Assembly: GCA_012656075.1 (NCBI GenBank)
Contig: JAAKBF010000091.1
Coordinates: 124,001-188,000, forward strand
Origin: Phytophthora hibernalis
Taxonomy: Eukaryota > Oomycota > Peronosporomycetes > Peronosporales > Peronosporaceae
DNA length: 64,000 nucleotides
Reading direction: 5' to 3'
Made by a program: the position numbers and the translations under genes. Under the pieces are notes generated by a model. The model did not search any database and was not told the DNA's origin. It saw only the letters and a program-made list of their open reading frames with translations. Below, in pieces: positions 23,076 through 32,896 of this stretch (the first letter of the stretch is position 1; the number at the start of each line of letters is the position of its first letter).

Positions 23076-25029
23076 CAGTCACACCTCTATAAGTGACGCC
23101 CGATCTGTCTGATACGAGAGGTTGTTTCATTTAGAGAATGTGTCAGATATGGAAATGGCTACGTGTAAAAGGTATCCAGTGATGTCTGCCGCCGCCGCTT
23201 CACTACTTGGGCTCTAGCTACCATTGTCAAGGTCTGCATCATTTCCTGTTCCCGCTTTGTATCCCCTTCACACGGGAATAAAATAAAAACGAAGAAAGCT
23301 CCATACAATAGGCGAGTGCTGTCGATGCTGACACAGGGGTTTGTCGTTCTCGTCGTTCACGTCACCATCCACCTCTTCAGCATCATTGTACTCGGCTTCG
23401 CCTTCTGGGAGCTCGTAAACTTCAACGTCAGAATCAATCTCCACGTAATGGGCAACACTATCATGGGCGCTAACCCCTCATGCATGCTCACAATATCGTT
23501 TATCACACGTTCTTCGGCAGCCAACGCATACCCCCTGCCTGGCGCAGCTCCCCAACAACGTAGCGTCTACGATCCTTGACTTCACCCAGCAGTTGCGTAT
23601 GCTATCGACCGTCACGTCGCCCCAACTATCGATGGTGAACTGGATTGCCTCGAGAAGGGTCAGTTTCCGCTTTATGTCGCCTTCCATTGCGTCAAGGCAC
23701 CAGCGGACAAATCGACGGCGGTAGCGATCGGATGATCCCTACAAATTTAATATCAATCAGTAAGTTCACCAAGCATTAGCCAAATATGTCAGAAAGCTTA
23801 CCTGCATCAAGTGGCTGCACCGACGAAGTCAGATTCGGAGGGAGGAAGTGCACATCAGTATGTGAAAGTGTCTTGATAACATTGTGACTCGAAGCGTTAT
23901 CAATCAGTAAAAGAACCTTTCGGTTTTCCACTGCCATCTTTAAGTTGAAAGGTTGTAGCCAGTCGAAAAAATAATTGCTGTCATCCAGGCCTTCTTCGTG
24001 TGGTAATACACAACAGACTTTCCTTTAAGCGCACGCGGCGTACCACCTTGAAAGCACCGCGGATACGCTGCTGCCCCTATGACTAACGGATCCTGTTTGT
24101 GCGTTCCAGTCGTATTGCAGCAGAATGCGATGGTTACTCGGGCCTTGTCACGCTTCTTACCATTACGGCTCTTTGTTGCGAGAGTTTGATTGGGAGCTAG
24201 TCGGTAAAGCAAGGCGATTTCATCGAAATTGTAGATGTCTTCTGGTCGATTGTGATGGGTAATGTCTTGGAGCGAGTAGCGAGCCGATCGAACTTCTACC
24301 GCAGACGCACTGTCAGCCTTGCCGTGTAGTCGTTTAGAGGAAATTCCATTGCGCATCTTGAACTTTAAAAGCCAGACGTTGCTTAGTCGCAGCTGATCAT
24401 CACCAATGTTGAGACTTTTCTTGATATCACCGGCAATATATCGTCAGAAATAATTGCATTTTCTTCATGCGTGTGAAAAAGTTGACGAGCTGCTGCTCTA
24501 ATTCAGGAAACTTCACCCGACGTCGCCGAGTTGCTGACGAATTCACGCTGCAAAAGTAAGAGGGTTGCTTGTTTCGAATACGCCGAATCGTGCTGACACT
24601 GACCGTCTTCTTAAATGAACTGCACACCCACAACAAGAGCTCTCCATCCTTTGTTTTGGGCTCACGCTGGGCCTTCAAGCAGACCTGGAGCTTCTCCTCC
24701 AGCGTCAACAAAGTTGTTCGGCTTTGAGACGGCATGACGAACGACTGGAGACGCTAGTTGTGACTGAGCGTTGCGGCGAAAGACTGGAAGTTGTTCTGGG
24801 CGGGATGCTATTTAAATGACTGGCTGACAAGCGGTCGAGAAAATCTAGGCGAGGCACGATTTGGCGTCCATTTACCCTCCGGGGCTGTCAGTTAGAGAAT
24901 AAGGAGGGGTTTGGTCAGTTAGAGAACTTCTATAGTGAAAGGCATATACACTCATTTGCACACAGAGACGACAAACCAGATAAAGAACGCGTAGTCAGGT
25001 AAAGAGGCTCAGTTAGGGAGGTGTGACTG
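23076..25029 (-). mobile_element. Tigger/pogo-like DNA transposon flanked by TA
   Basis: Terminal inverted repeats start CAGTCACACCTC at 23076-23087 and end with the exact complement at 25018-25029. Similarity continues less perfectly for about another dozen bases. TA lies immediately outside both ends (23074-23075 and 25030-25031). A CAG terminus with a TA target is typical of pogo/Tigger elements. The transposase lies inside on the minus strand. Confidence 0.88.
23478..24735 (-). pseudogene. Tigger/pogo-like DDE_1 transposase, frameshifted
   Basis: From 24735 on the minus strand, a CENP-B-type helix-turn-helix (TLLTLEEKLQVCLKAQREPK, SVSTIRRIRNK) begins the protein. At 23940-24356 the DDE domain starts: first Asp in IYNFDEIALLYRLAP, then KRDKARVTIAFCCNTTGTHK. 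After a frame change the second Asp appears in KVLLLIDNASSHNV and the third in PPNLTSSVQPLDAG (about 23800-23920). At 23478-23687, LTLLEAIQFTIDSWGDVTVD with SIRNCWVKSRI is the usual C-terminal region. All catalytic acids are visible, but the frame is interrupted by at least three changes. Confidence 0.88.
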
Positions 25030-25031
25030 TA

Positions 25032-26500
25032 CGGCGCAAATAACTTAGGTAAGACGCCCTTGACTTCTTTGCTATGGCCACCGTCAATAGTTTGAAGAGG
25101 GTATCCATATGCCGGTAGCGGAGCATGCAACCGAGCCTAGGGACGCGGCGTTTACTTTGAAACTTGAAAAATGATGTTATGCGCGGTACTGCTTGTACTA
25201 ACAAATTCGCGACAGGACGAAGATCGGACGGCACCTTTCGGCGAATCACAGCAAAAACGGACTTTAAGTATGGTTTGACTAAGATACCTCTGTAATTTCA
25301 TTAATAAATGACACTACCGACTTCCTCGGCTTATAGAGGACACCCTACGTACCGGTACAGTGTACCACCCTGAAAAAGTGACCTTCCGATTTTAGTTACT
25401 GTTAGCGGTACCGGTATTAGTACATAAGCGCACTCCGATGTCTTGTTGGGCGATATACGCCGATGACTCTTTAAACGATGCGTACTACAGTACACACGGT
25501 ACGGGCGATTAACAAGTCCATTCTGCTTAAAAAGCTACATGCAGAAGAAAACCGGCAATCGCTCGATAACATTTGCATTGTACTAGTAGACAGAGCGGCT
25601 TCGGGCTAACTATGTCAGCACCGCAATCAGCGCGTTCCCGCCCGTACAATGGTCAGCCGCTACGTGATTTAGGTGATACAGATACATGCGCCTGATCAAA
25701 GTAGCCCCAGCGACTTCTAGCAGGAACAGTCTTGTGGTCTAATAACTTGCACGACAACGCGGTACATGCTGCTACTGTACCGCCACGAGTTAGTGCTGCT
25801 AGATTTAGGATCACATGAGAACAGTGAGCTCGAATACTCTACGCGGTGCCATCAGATACAGCGGCTGCAGACAGGTAGTGCGCGCATCCACCAACAAAGC
25901 ACGCAACAGGAGAAGGGCGGCTGAGGTGGGAGAATCTCTGAATGACTGGCAGTCGCGGAAGGAAAGTCGTCATACCGGTACGCATACTAGTACATTTGTG
26001 TCGAAATAATTGCAGCAGCACTTATAAGCCGAGGCGGCGAATACTGCAATGCGATTGGTCGCTCTTATATGTCGGTGTCCACTATAAGCCGAGGAAGTCG
26101 GTATATTCAGAAAACCTGTTTAGGTTGGTATTATAGAACCAAACATATTGTACGGTTTTACATTGTTGACTTGATAAAAATAAGGAGGGCTTATTAATAA
26201 TATAGAACTGTATGGCGATAACGAAAGGGTTTAAAATAACAAGTGTTTTCTCGAATGCATAAACGCGTTTTATTTATAATGAATGATTGCCAATTTCATC
26301 GGTTGCCAATGTCAACCGCTGAAATTGCCGCCCATACGGGCGTCTGGTATCACGTCACATGACCACTAGGCAATCTTTTTCTCGCCGAGCTCGACGCCGC
26401 GACAAACGTACGACTGCGCGTGTTGTGCTGGACAATCATGTGGGAAGGAGGTCACTGTACCAATTATAACGTTAAACATTTGGAACACAGACCACTGCGC
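25032..26500. other. Intergenic, no gene seen
   Basis: About 1.5 kb without a recognisable gene. GGTACCGGT-type short palindromes are common. Confidence 0.5.
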
Positions 26501-26503
26501 TAA

Positions 26504-26823
26504 GAGCAACGCCAACGGTGATCCTAAATTCCATGCCAATTCTATATTGACCTATTCCCTATTCAGTTCTTGGAGGTCGAATTTGGCAGCGCTAACTCCA
26601 TAAAAAGAACAATATTTATACTTGTGTTTTGTAAGACATTTTTCCGCCTGCTAAATCGACGGCTATATTTGGCAGCGAAAATAGGAGGAAGCAAACACGC
26701 CATACAATAACAAAGTGGCTGGGTATGCATATGTTTCTCGTCCTATTTCATGCCTGTATTAATTTATTGTGGTTGGGTCAATATAGAATTGAATGGAGTT
26801 TAGGATCACCGTTGGCGTTGCTC
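26504..26823. mobile_element. Harbinger-type MITE with TAA target duplication
   Basis: Inverted repeats of about 49 bp start GAGCAACGCCAACGGTGATC at 26504 and end with the complement at 26823. I count three or four differences. The 3-bp duplication TAA lies outside both ends (26501-26503 and 26824-26826). The 320-bp element has no coding capacity. A 3-bp TWA duplication is the signature of PIF/Harbinger. Confidence 0.85.
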
Positions 26824-26826
26824 TAA

Positions 26827-27250
26827 ACCCAGTCTAAATATCGGCAATAACGGGTCGATTTTAGCGGTGCCCAACAACTTGTTGGCAACGATGCGTCGAG
26901 CGTTGATACCAACGGAGCAAGGCGGTCACACTGTGACTCACAGTCCTCTGTCGTCCAACTGGGGCCTGAGATAAAAGTGCTGCCCAAGTCCGACTCGACT
27001 GACTTGAAGTCGAGGTGTATGTGCGGCTCGTCTCTATTTTTGATCGGCCAGCACGCTTATGATCTAAAAAGATGCGAGCCAAGTCTTTAGTGGAGCCCCT
27101 ATCAATACATGTAGCAAGCCTGCGCGTCTGGCATGGCACTCTCACCAGCATTTTTGAATTTGCTCATTCACGCTCAGCAGTGAATACCTCGCCCGACCAG
27201 CAGCTCGTCGGCCTACCAATCAACTACCAACTTACCATTTCAACTGTACG
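26827..27250. other. Upstream region of first thaumatin-TOS1 gene
   Basis: An initiator-like GCTCATTCAC lies at 27162-27171, 80 bp before the ATG at 27251. The remainder has no gene. Confidence 0.45.
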
Positions 27251-29080
27251 ATGGTGCGTGTGTTCCTTGCTCTCGGCGGCTCGATCGCCGTGGCCGCCCA
27301 AGTGGCGGTGACTATGGCCACCAGCGTCTCCTTCATCAACGACTGCGCCTATGAAATCAGTCTTTACGACAATCAAGCGACCGAGACAATCGCGGTGGGC
27401 GGATCCACGTCGCGTGACCTGGCCGACGGCTTCAGCGGCATGTTCCGTAACGGAACGAGTGCTGAGGCTACTCTAGCGGAATTTGCCGTCAGTGGCGGAA
27501 AGGCCTGGTACGCTATCAGCACCGTGCCGCCTTCGGCGGAAACTGCACGAGCTACGCGGACTGCGCCGCCACCTCGGGCAAAACCGGCTACAACGTCGCC
27601 ATGTCCATCACTCCGGACATCGGCAACACCTCCGTGAACGCAGAATGCGCGGCCGTGACGTGCGAGAGTGCCGACTGCGAGGGCGCTTACCTGTACCCGA
27701 CGGACACCACCAAACTGCGCAACTGCCCGGACAACCTCGCCATCGAGGTGGCTTTCTGCCCCGATGGATCCTCCAACTCAACCTCGATCTCGACCTCGAC
27801 GACCACAACAATCGCCACCGAAGCTCCGGTTACCACGACCGAAGCTCCTGCAGCCACGACCGCTGCAGTTGTTTCGGGTACCACAACCGAAGCTCCGATT
27901 GTCACCACCGATACCCCGGTTACCTCATCTGAAGTTCCTGCAGCTACGACCGCGTTGGTGGCTTCGGATGCCGACTACAGTGCCGGCGTTGTGACCACCG
28001 AGTCGTCCTCCTCGACCTCCTCGATCAGTACGACTACTTCCAGCGGTTCAAGTAGTACCACAACTACGTCAAGCACCTCGACCAGCACCACCACGTCGAG
28101 CGGATCTACGGAGACTTTTCGAGTGCCACCATCAGCTCTAGCTTTGCGTACACCGGTACAAACGCTGGCTCGGCTGCTGGTACTTACGGCAAGGTGACGG
28201 AGATGTCCTCCTGTACCACGGAGGACGTATCTCTGACCGACCCGGTTGGTCCCATGAGCGAGGAGGTGTCCATGGTCTTCCGTGGTCCTATGAACATCTA
28301 CAACATCGCCGTGTTCTCGGGGTCATCTAGCAGCGAATGGAGCAAGGTGTCATCGTACGACGCCGACGCCGGTTCACAGTCCAACATGGTGTTCATGAAT
28401 AACTTGAGCATCGACTACACCGGTGCTAACTCAAGTCCGCAGGGTTATTCTACGGCCGACGGTACTTCCACGGCTACCGAGTCGACCATCTTCAGCGGCA
28501 CCCTCGCGGATGCTTCTGACACGTCGGTGACTGGTGGGGGTCCGTGTGTCTCCACCGGTTGCGAGGTGAACATCATGACAGAGACTAACTGTGCCGATGA
28601 AGACGGTTGCGTTGGTTACTACGATGACATGGGCTTTCACGGCTGGGACGGTGGCATGAAGATGTTCGTGACCAAGGTGGAGATGCCTACCGGTTCGACG
28701 GCCAACCTGCCTGCTATCTGGATGCTGAACGCACAGGTCGTGCGTGCCAGCCAGTACGGCTGCAACTGCCGCGGCTCGGGCTCTGTGGGCGGCTGTGGTG
28801 AGCTTGATGTCGCCGAGGTCATTGAGACCAACACAGCCCAGGACAAGGTGTCCACGCACTACTATTTCTACGATGGCAGCGTGTCCCCGGTGGCGACAAC
28901 TTCGCCTCGCGTCCGACGGACTCGGCTGTGACGTATGTGACCATCTACGATAACTCCGGCGAGGGTGTTGTGAAGATCATCGAGATCGGCGGCGACGACT
29001 TCGACTTTTCGGTCGACTCAGTCTCTGCTGACACCGTGTCCACGTGGCTGTCCGCCTCTGTGGAAAATCTGCTGAGCTAA
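27251..29080 (+). pseudogene. Thaumatin-like/TOS1-like secreted cell-wall protein, three single-base breaks
   Basis: This is the tandem paralogue of the gene at 30829-32583. It encodes a signal peptide (MVRVFLALGGSIAVAAQVAV), a short thaumatin-like domain (SVSFINDCAYEISLYDNQAT, ATLAEFAVSGGKAWY), a Ser/Thr-rich linker, and the TOS1 C-terminal domain with GWDGGMKMFVTKVEMP, PAIWMLNAQVVRASQYGC and the GH16-type ELDVAE motif. Compared with the intact copy, one base is missing in each of three places: near 27530 (CCC run), near 28118 (T run) and near 28891 (C run). If these are sequencing errors the gene is intact; if real, only a truncated thaumatin-like piece is made. The last frame ends at TAA 29078-29080. 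The product is probably secreted and acts on beta-1,3-glucan. Confidence 0.85.
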
Positions 29081-30784
29081 GGGGTTGATGTCAAGTCGCG
29101 ACTTGTTGAAATCGCGTGTCAAGTCCAGCAGAGGATCTACGGAATGGGTACTGCATTTTAAACTAGTCGCTATTTGCACGCGCTGGAGATAATACGATAG
29201 CAGTGCTATACGAAGGCGTCGGGGCGGTAACAAAATAGTATTTGCGTTGTAGTACCAGCAATATAATGTGATGCTTTCGATTTTCCTGCGCACTCGAGTT
29301 CATTTACCGATACTGGGAGGTCGTATCGAGTAGAAGCAATTCAAACATACCTGGTTTACAGTAATGCAATGATCACGACGTTGAAAGCAGAGCTATGCAT
29401 TTGCAAACAATGCAGTAAGCGCTGCCATTTTGCAATGTGAAGCTGATGGCACTGCGTCTATCGTTTATCGGCGAGGAAGGTGCTGCAACTAGGGCGGTGC
29501 TACAGACACTCGATCAGTGCTACACCACTCCGTTGAGGCTGCTTTTAGTTAGCGCCATCAGCGCGAGGTGATAGCAGTGTAGACACTCAGCTGGCAATTA
29601 AAACAGCGCGTCGTTGAAATCTATCCGCAGTGCAAATGCGGTGCTAAAGGAGGAAGGACAACGCGAGAGCAAAGCCGTGTTGAAGCCGACAGCGACGCTA
29701 CGAAGCGATGGACACAGTGAAGATCTTTCAGTCCACCCCGTGGGGATCGCGTCACGCCCCCGTGCTCCATGGCGCGCGAAAGATTGGGCCGACAAGACGA
29801 TGGTGAATTAAAATTAAATCTGCACCGCACTGTCGTAGTCGCAGCCGTTTTCAGCAACAAGAATGGACTTCTGCTGGCGATGGATTCCTGCAACTCTCGG
29901 AGCCAGGGGTGAAGTACAGTGCACCCGGAAGCCACTAGGGACATGGACGCCACGACGCTACTGTCTGAAGCATAGCGTGCTGGCCGTGCCCACATTGCTG
30001 GCAAATCAGTCCCGCATGATGAGACTCGTGACTCTTGTCGGATCTCTTTCGTACAGCGACTCGCTGTCAGCGAGGCCGCGCACTCGGCGCATCACTCCAA
30101 ACGGATCCATGCCGGAGACCAAGGCACCTCGGTCACTGCGACGCCCCCGGCAGAATTAAAGCGCGCAAGGCACTTGCAGACGCCACAGCGTTAACCCCGT
30201 TAGTATATACATGTACTACTCACAGCAAACACATACCCGTACAGGCAGAATATCCGCAAGCGAATTTCGGTGTTGCAGGCAGCGCGTGTGACTCTTGCGT
30301 AAAGTATGTGGATCGGCTGGGCACCGATTCAGCGCCCGCATACAAAAACAAGATGTCGAGAGCGGGTCACGAGAGTGGCACACTCTGCATACGAATCACG
30401 GACGACACGACGATCTCCCGCTCCGCCTAAAGTTGTCCCTCTTATACATCCCTCTCTTCACCACCCACATACACATTGAGCATACCCAGCCTTCCATCCG
30501 TGATACCTTTATAAATATCATGATCCTGAAACATACCCGTTCGCAAGTCAATATTCGTGCAGTCATTTCGAGACAACAAGTTGCACTGACGTTGCAGTGA
30601 CCGCCAGCTGGCGATGGCGTCTATGGCCCAGCGGCGACTATTGCCTGAGATAAGCGCCCGTCGTCCTGAGGCTGGCCACCTCGGGCCACGCCACGATGTG
30701 TATGGCATCCGTCTGTCGTCTCCGGTGCTGATCGAACCGATGCGGACTTATCCAGGCGCATGAGTCTGCAGCGCCACCTCCATC
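29081..30784. other. Intergenic between the two thaumatin-TOS1 genes, no gene seen
   Basis: About 1.7 kb of spacer. Open frames of up to 130 codons on both strands carry no recognisable domain. Confidence 0.5.
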
Positions 30785-30798
30785 TCATTCTGCAATTT
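30785..30798 (+). promoter_or_regulatory. Oomycete core promoter (initiator plus flanking element)
   Basis: TCATTCTGCAATTT fits the oomycete pattern TCATTYYNCAWTTT. It lies 31-44 bp before the ATG at 30829. It falls inside the open frame that starts at 30760, which argues for the downstream ATG. Confidence 0.75.
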
Positions 30799-30828
30799 GC
30801 CGACTTGGCCCCACGTCTCCGACTCACA

Positions 30829-32583
30829 ATGGTTAAGGTCTTTCTCTCACTGAGTGCCGCGCTGGTGATGGCCGCCCCCGTGGCCGCGTCCGTGTCTGTG
30901 AGCTTCGTGAACTCGTGCTCGTACGCCATCAGCCTCTACGACAACAGCCAGACCGAGAGCATCGCGGCCGGCAGCTCCACGAGCCGCGACCTGGCCAGCG
31001 GCTACAGCGGCATGTTCCGCGACGGTACAAGCGACGAAGCCACACTGGCCGAGTTCTCCATCACGGGCGGCTACACGTGGTACGACATCAGCGTCATCCC
31101 GCCCGGAAGCGGCAGCTGCTCGTCCTACGACGCGTGCAAGGAGCTGACGGGCAAGTCGGGCTACAATGTGGCCCTGAGCATCGCGCCCGACACGAGCTCG
31201 ACCAAGTCGGTTTCGAGCTCCTGCGCCACGCTTACGTGCGAGAGCGAGGAGTGCTCCGATGCCTACCTGTACCCGTCGGACGACAGCAAGACCCACAGCT
31301 GTCCGGACACGCTGCCCTTCACGGTGACCTTCTGCCCCGGCGGATCGAGTTCAAGCACAACCACAACCACAACCACGACCACGTCGTCGTCTGCGGCGCA
31401 ACAATCGACCAGTCAGTCGGCCACTACGTCGGCTCCTAGTGCGACCGCCACTCAGGAGGTGCAGAGCGACTACAAGTCGGGCACTGTTACCACCTCGTCA
31501 CAGAGCACTACGACGGCTCCGACCAGCACCACGGCGGCCCCGTCAACCAGTTCGCCGCAGACACAAACGTCGACTTCGACCACATCGACGACCACGACGT
31601 CGACCGGTAGCGCCGCGTCGTTTTCGAGCGCGACCATCAGCTCCAGCTTCGCGTACACTGGCACTGATGCCGGTTCGGCTGCTGGTACGTACGGCAAAGT
31701 GACGGAGATGTCTTCTTGCACCACTGAGGATGTGTCTCTGACCGACCCTGTCGGCCCCATGAGCGAGGAGGTGAGCTTGGTCTTCCGTGGACCCATGAGT
31801 ATCTACAATATCGCCGTGTTCAACGCCACCTCTGGCAGCGACTGGAGCAAAGTGTCGTCCTACAGTCAGAACGGCACGCAGGACAACATGGTCTTCATGA
31901 ACAACCTCAACATTGACTACACCGGCGCCGACTCGAGTCCTCAGGGCTACGCAACCGACGACGGCTCTGGAACTGCCCCGAGCGCCACGGCGTTCGGCGG
32001 CTCCCTTGCCGATGCGTCGGACTCGTCGGTGACTGGCGGAGGTCCCTGTGTGTCTACCGGTTGTGAAGTTAACATTATGACTGAGACCAACTGTGCCGAT
32101 GAAGATGGCTGCCTTGGTTACTACGACGACATGGGCTTCCACGGCTGGGATGGCGGCATGAAGATGTTCGTGACCAAGGTGCAGATGCCCACGGGCGCTT
32201 CTGTGAACCGCCCGGCCATTTGGATGCTGAACGCGCAGGTTGTTCGTGCCAACCAGTACGGCTGCAACTGCCGTGGAGAGGGTGCTGAGGGCGGCTGCGG
32301 TGAACTTGACATTGCCGAAGTCATCGAGACCAACACGGACAAGGACAAGGTCTCGACTCACTACTACTTCTATGACGGCAGCGTGTCTGCGGGCGGTGAC
32401 AACTACGCCTCGCGCCCCACCGACTCGGCTGTGACATACGTGACCATCATCGACAACTCCAGCGACGGCTCCATCAAGATCATCGAGCTGGGCGGCGACG
32501 ACTTCGACTTTGACGTGACCGCCGTGACGGCTGACCAGATGACGTCGTGGCTGTCCGCTTCCGTTGAGAACCTACTGAGCTGA
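30829..32583 (+). CDS. Thaumatin-like/TOS1-like secreted cell-wall protein, intact copy
   Basis: The 584-residue product has a signal peptide (residues 1-20), a short thaumatin-like domain (about 22-171; ATLAEFSITGGYTWYDISVI matches the thaumatin ATLAEF...YDVS core, and AYLYPSDDSKTHSCPD with FTVTFCPGG matches its end), a Ser/Thr linker (about 172-265) likely to be O-glycosylated, and a C-terminal domain (about 290-584) like fungal TOS1/YJL171C (PF10287 type). That domain shows SLVFRGPMSIYNIAVF, GWDGGMKMFVTKVQMP, PAIWMLNAQVVRANQYGC and ELDIAE. The last fits the GH16 active-site pattern E-x-D-x-x-E, so beta-1,3-glucan hydrolysis or transfer is likely. I chose ATG 30829 over 30760 because of the signal peptide, the paralogue's start and the core promoter. 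No GPI signal is evident. Confidence 0.9.
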   Translation: MVKVFLSLSAALVMAAPVAASVSVSFVNSCSYAISLYDNSQTESIAAGSSTSRDLASGYSGMFRDGTSDEATLAEFSITGGYTWYDISVIPPGSGSCSSYDACKELTGKSGYNVALSIAPDTSSTKSVSSSCATLTCESEECSDAYLYPSDDSKTHSCPDTLPFTVTFCPGGSSSSTTTTTTTTTSSSAAQQSTSQSATTSAPSATATQEVQSDYKSGTVTTSSQSTTTAPTSTTAAPSTSSPQTQTSTSTTSTTTTSTGSAASFSSATISSSFAYTGTDAGSAAGTYGKVTEMSSCTTEDVSLTDPVGPMSEEVSLVFRGPMSIYNIAVFNATSGSDWSKVSSYSQNGTQDNMVFMNNLNIDYTGADSSPQGYATDDGSGTAPSATAFGGSLADASDSSVTGGGPCVSTGCEVNIMTETNCADEDGCLGYYDDMGFHGWDGGMKMFVTKVQMPTGASVNRPAIWMLNAQVVRANQYGCNCRGEGAEGGCGELDIAEVIETNTDKDKVSTHYYFYDGSVSAGGDNYASRPTDSAVTYVTIIDNSSDGSIKIIELGGDDFDFDVTAVTADQMTSWLSASVENLLS

Positions 32584-32896
32584 GCGGATTCGGACTGTTT
32601 GGCATCCGTAGCCTGAGCTCTGTGGTGTGGTTGCAGTGTCGCTGCATGGCCCCTCGCTGCTTGTGATTAATAGATGAGGCGGCCATTGCTGTGTCTCTCT
32701 TTCCCTAAAAGCTCGTAACTTGATATCTATACAAAGATTTTGATCACTCTTGGGAAATTTTCAATCGCATCGACTGGTTTTATGACGCATAACTACAGGG
32801 TACCTTTGCTCTTGTAGTATTAAACTACCGGTAGCGTTACCTCGCAGTAGTTTCTAGTACCTTTTGAGTTGAAGTCTTCGTCCTCACATCACTTCT
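32584..32896. other. Convergent intergenic spacer
   Basis: About 310 bp between the stop of the TOS1-like gene (plus) and the stop of the pectin lyase (minus). It presumably holds both 3' ends. No structure was noted. Confidence 0.5.

Noticed and set aside
30760..30828. Upstream in-frame start for the intact TOS1-like gene
   Set aside because: It would bury the signal peptide and overlap the core promoter; the paralogue starts at the equivalent of 30829.
31543..32361. Long minus-strand open frame (272 codons) under the intact TOS1-like gene
   Set aside because: It is antisense to a well-supported protein and has no domain of its own; GC-rich codon use on plus keeps it open.
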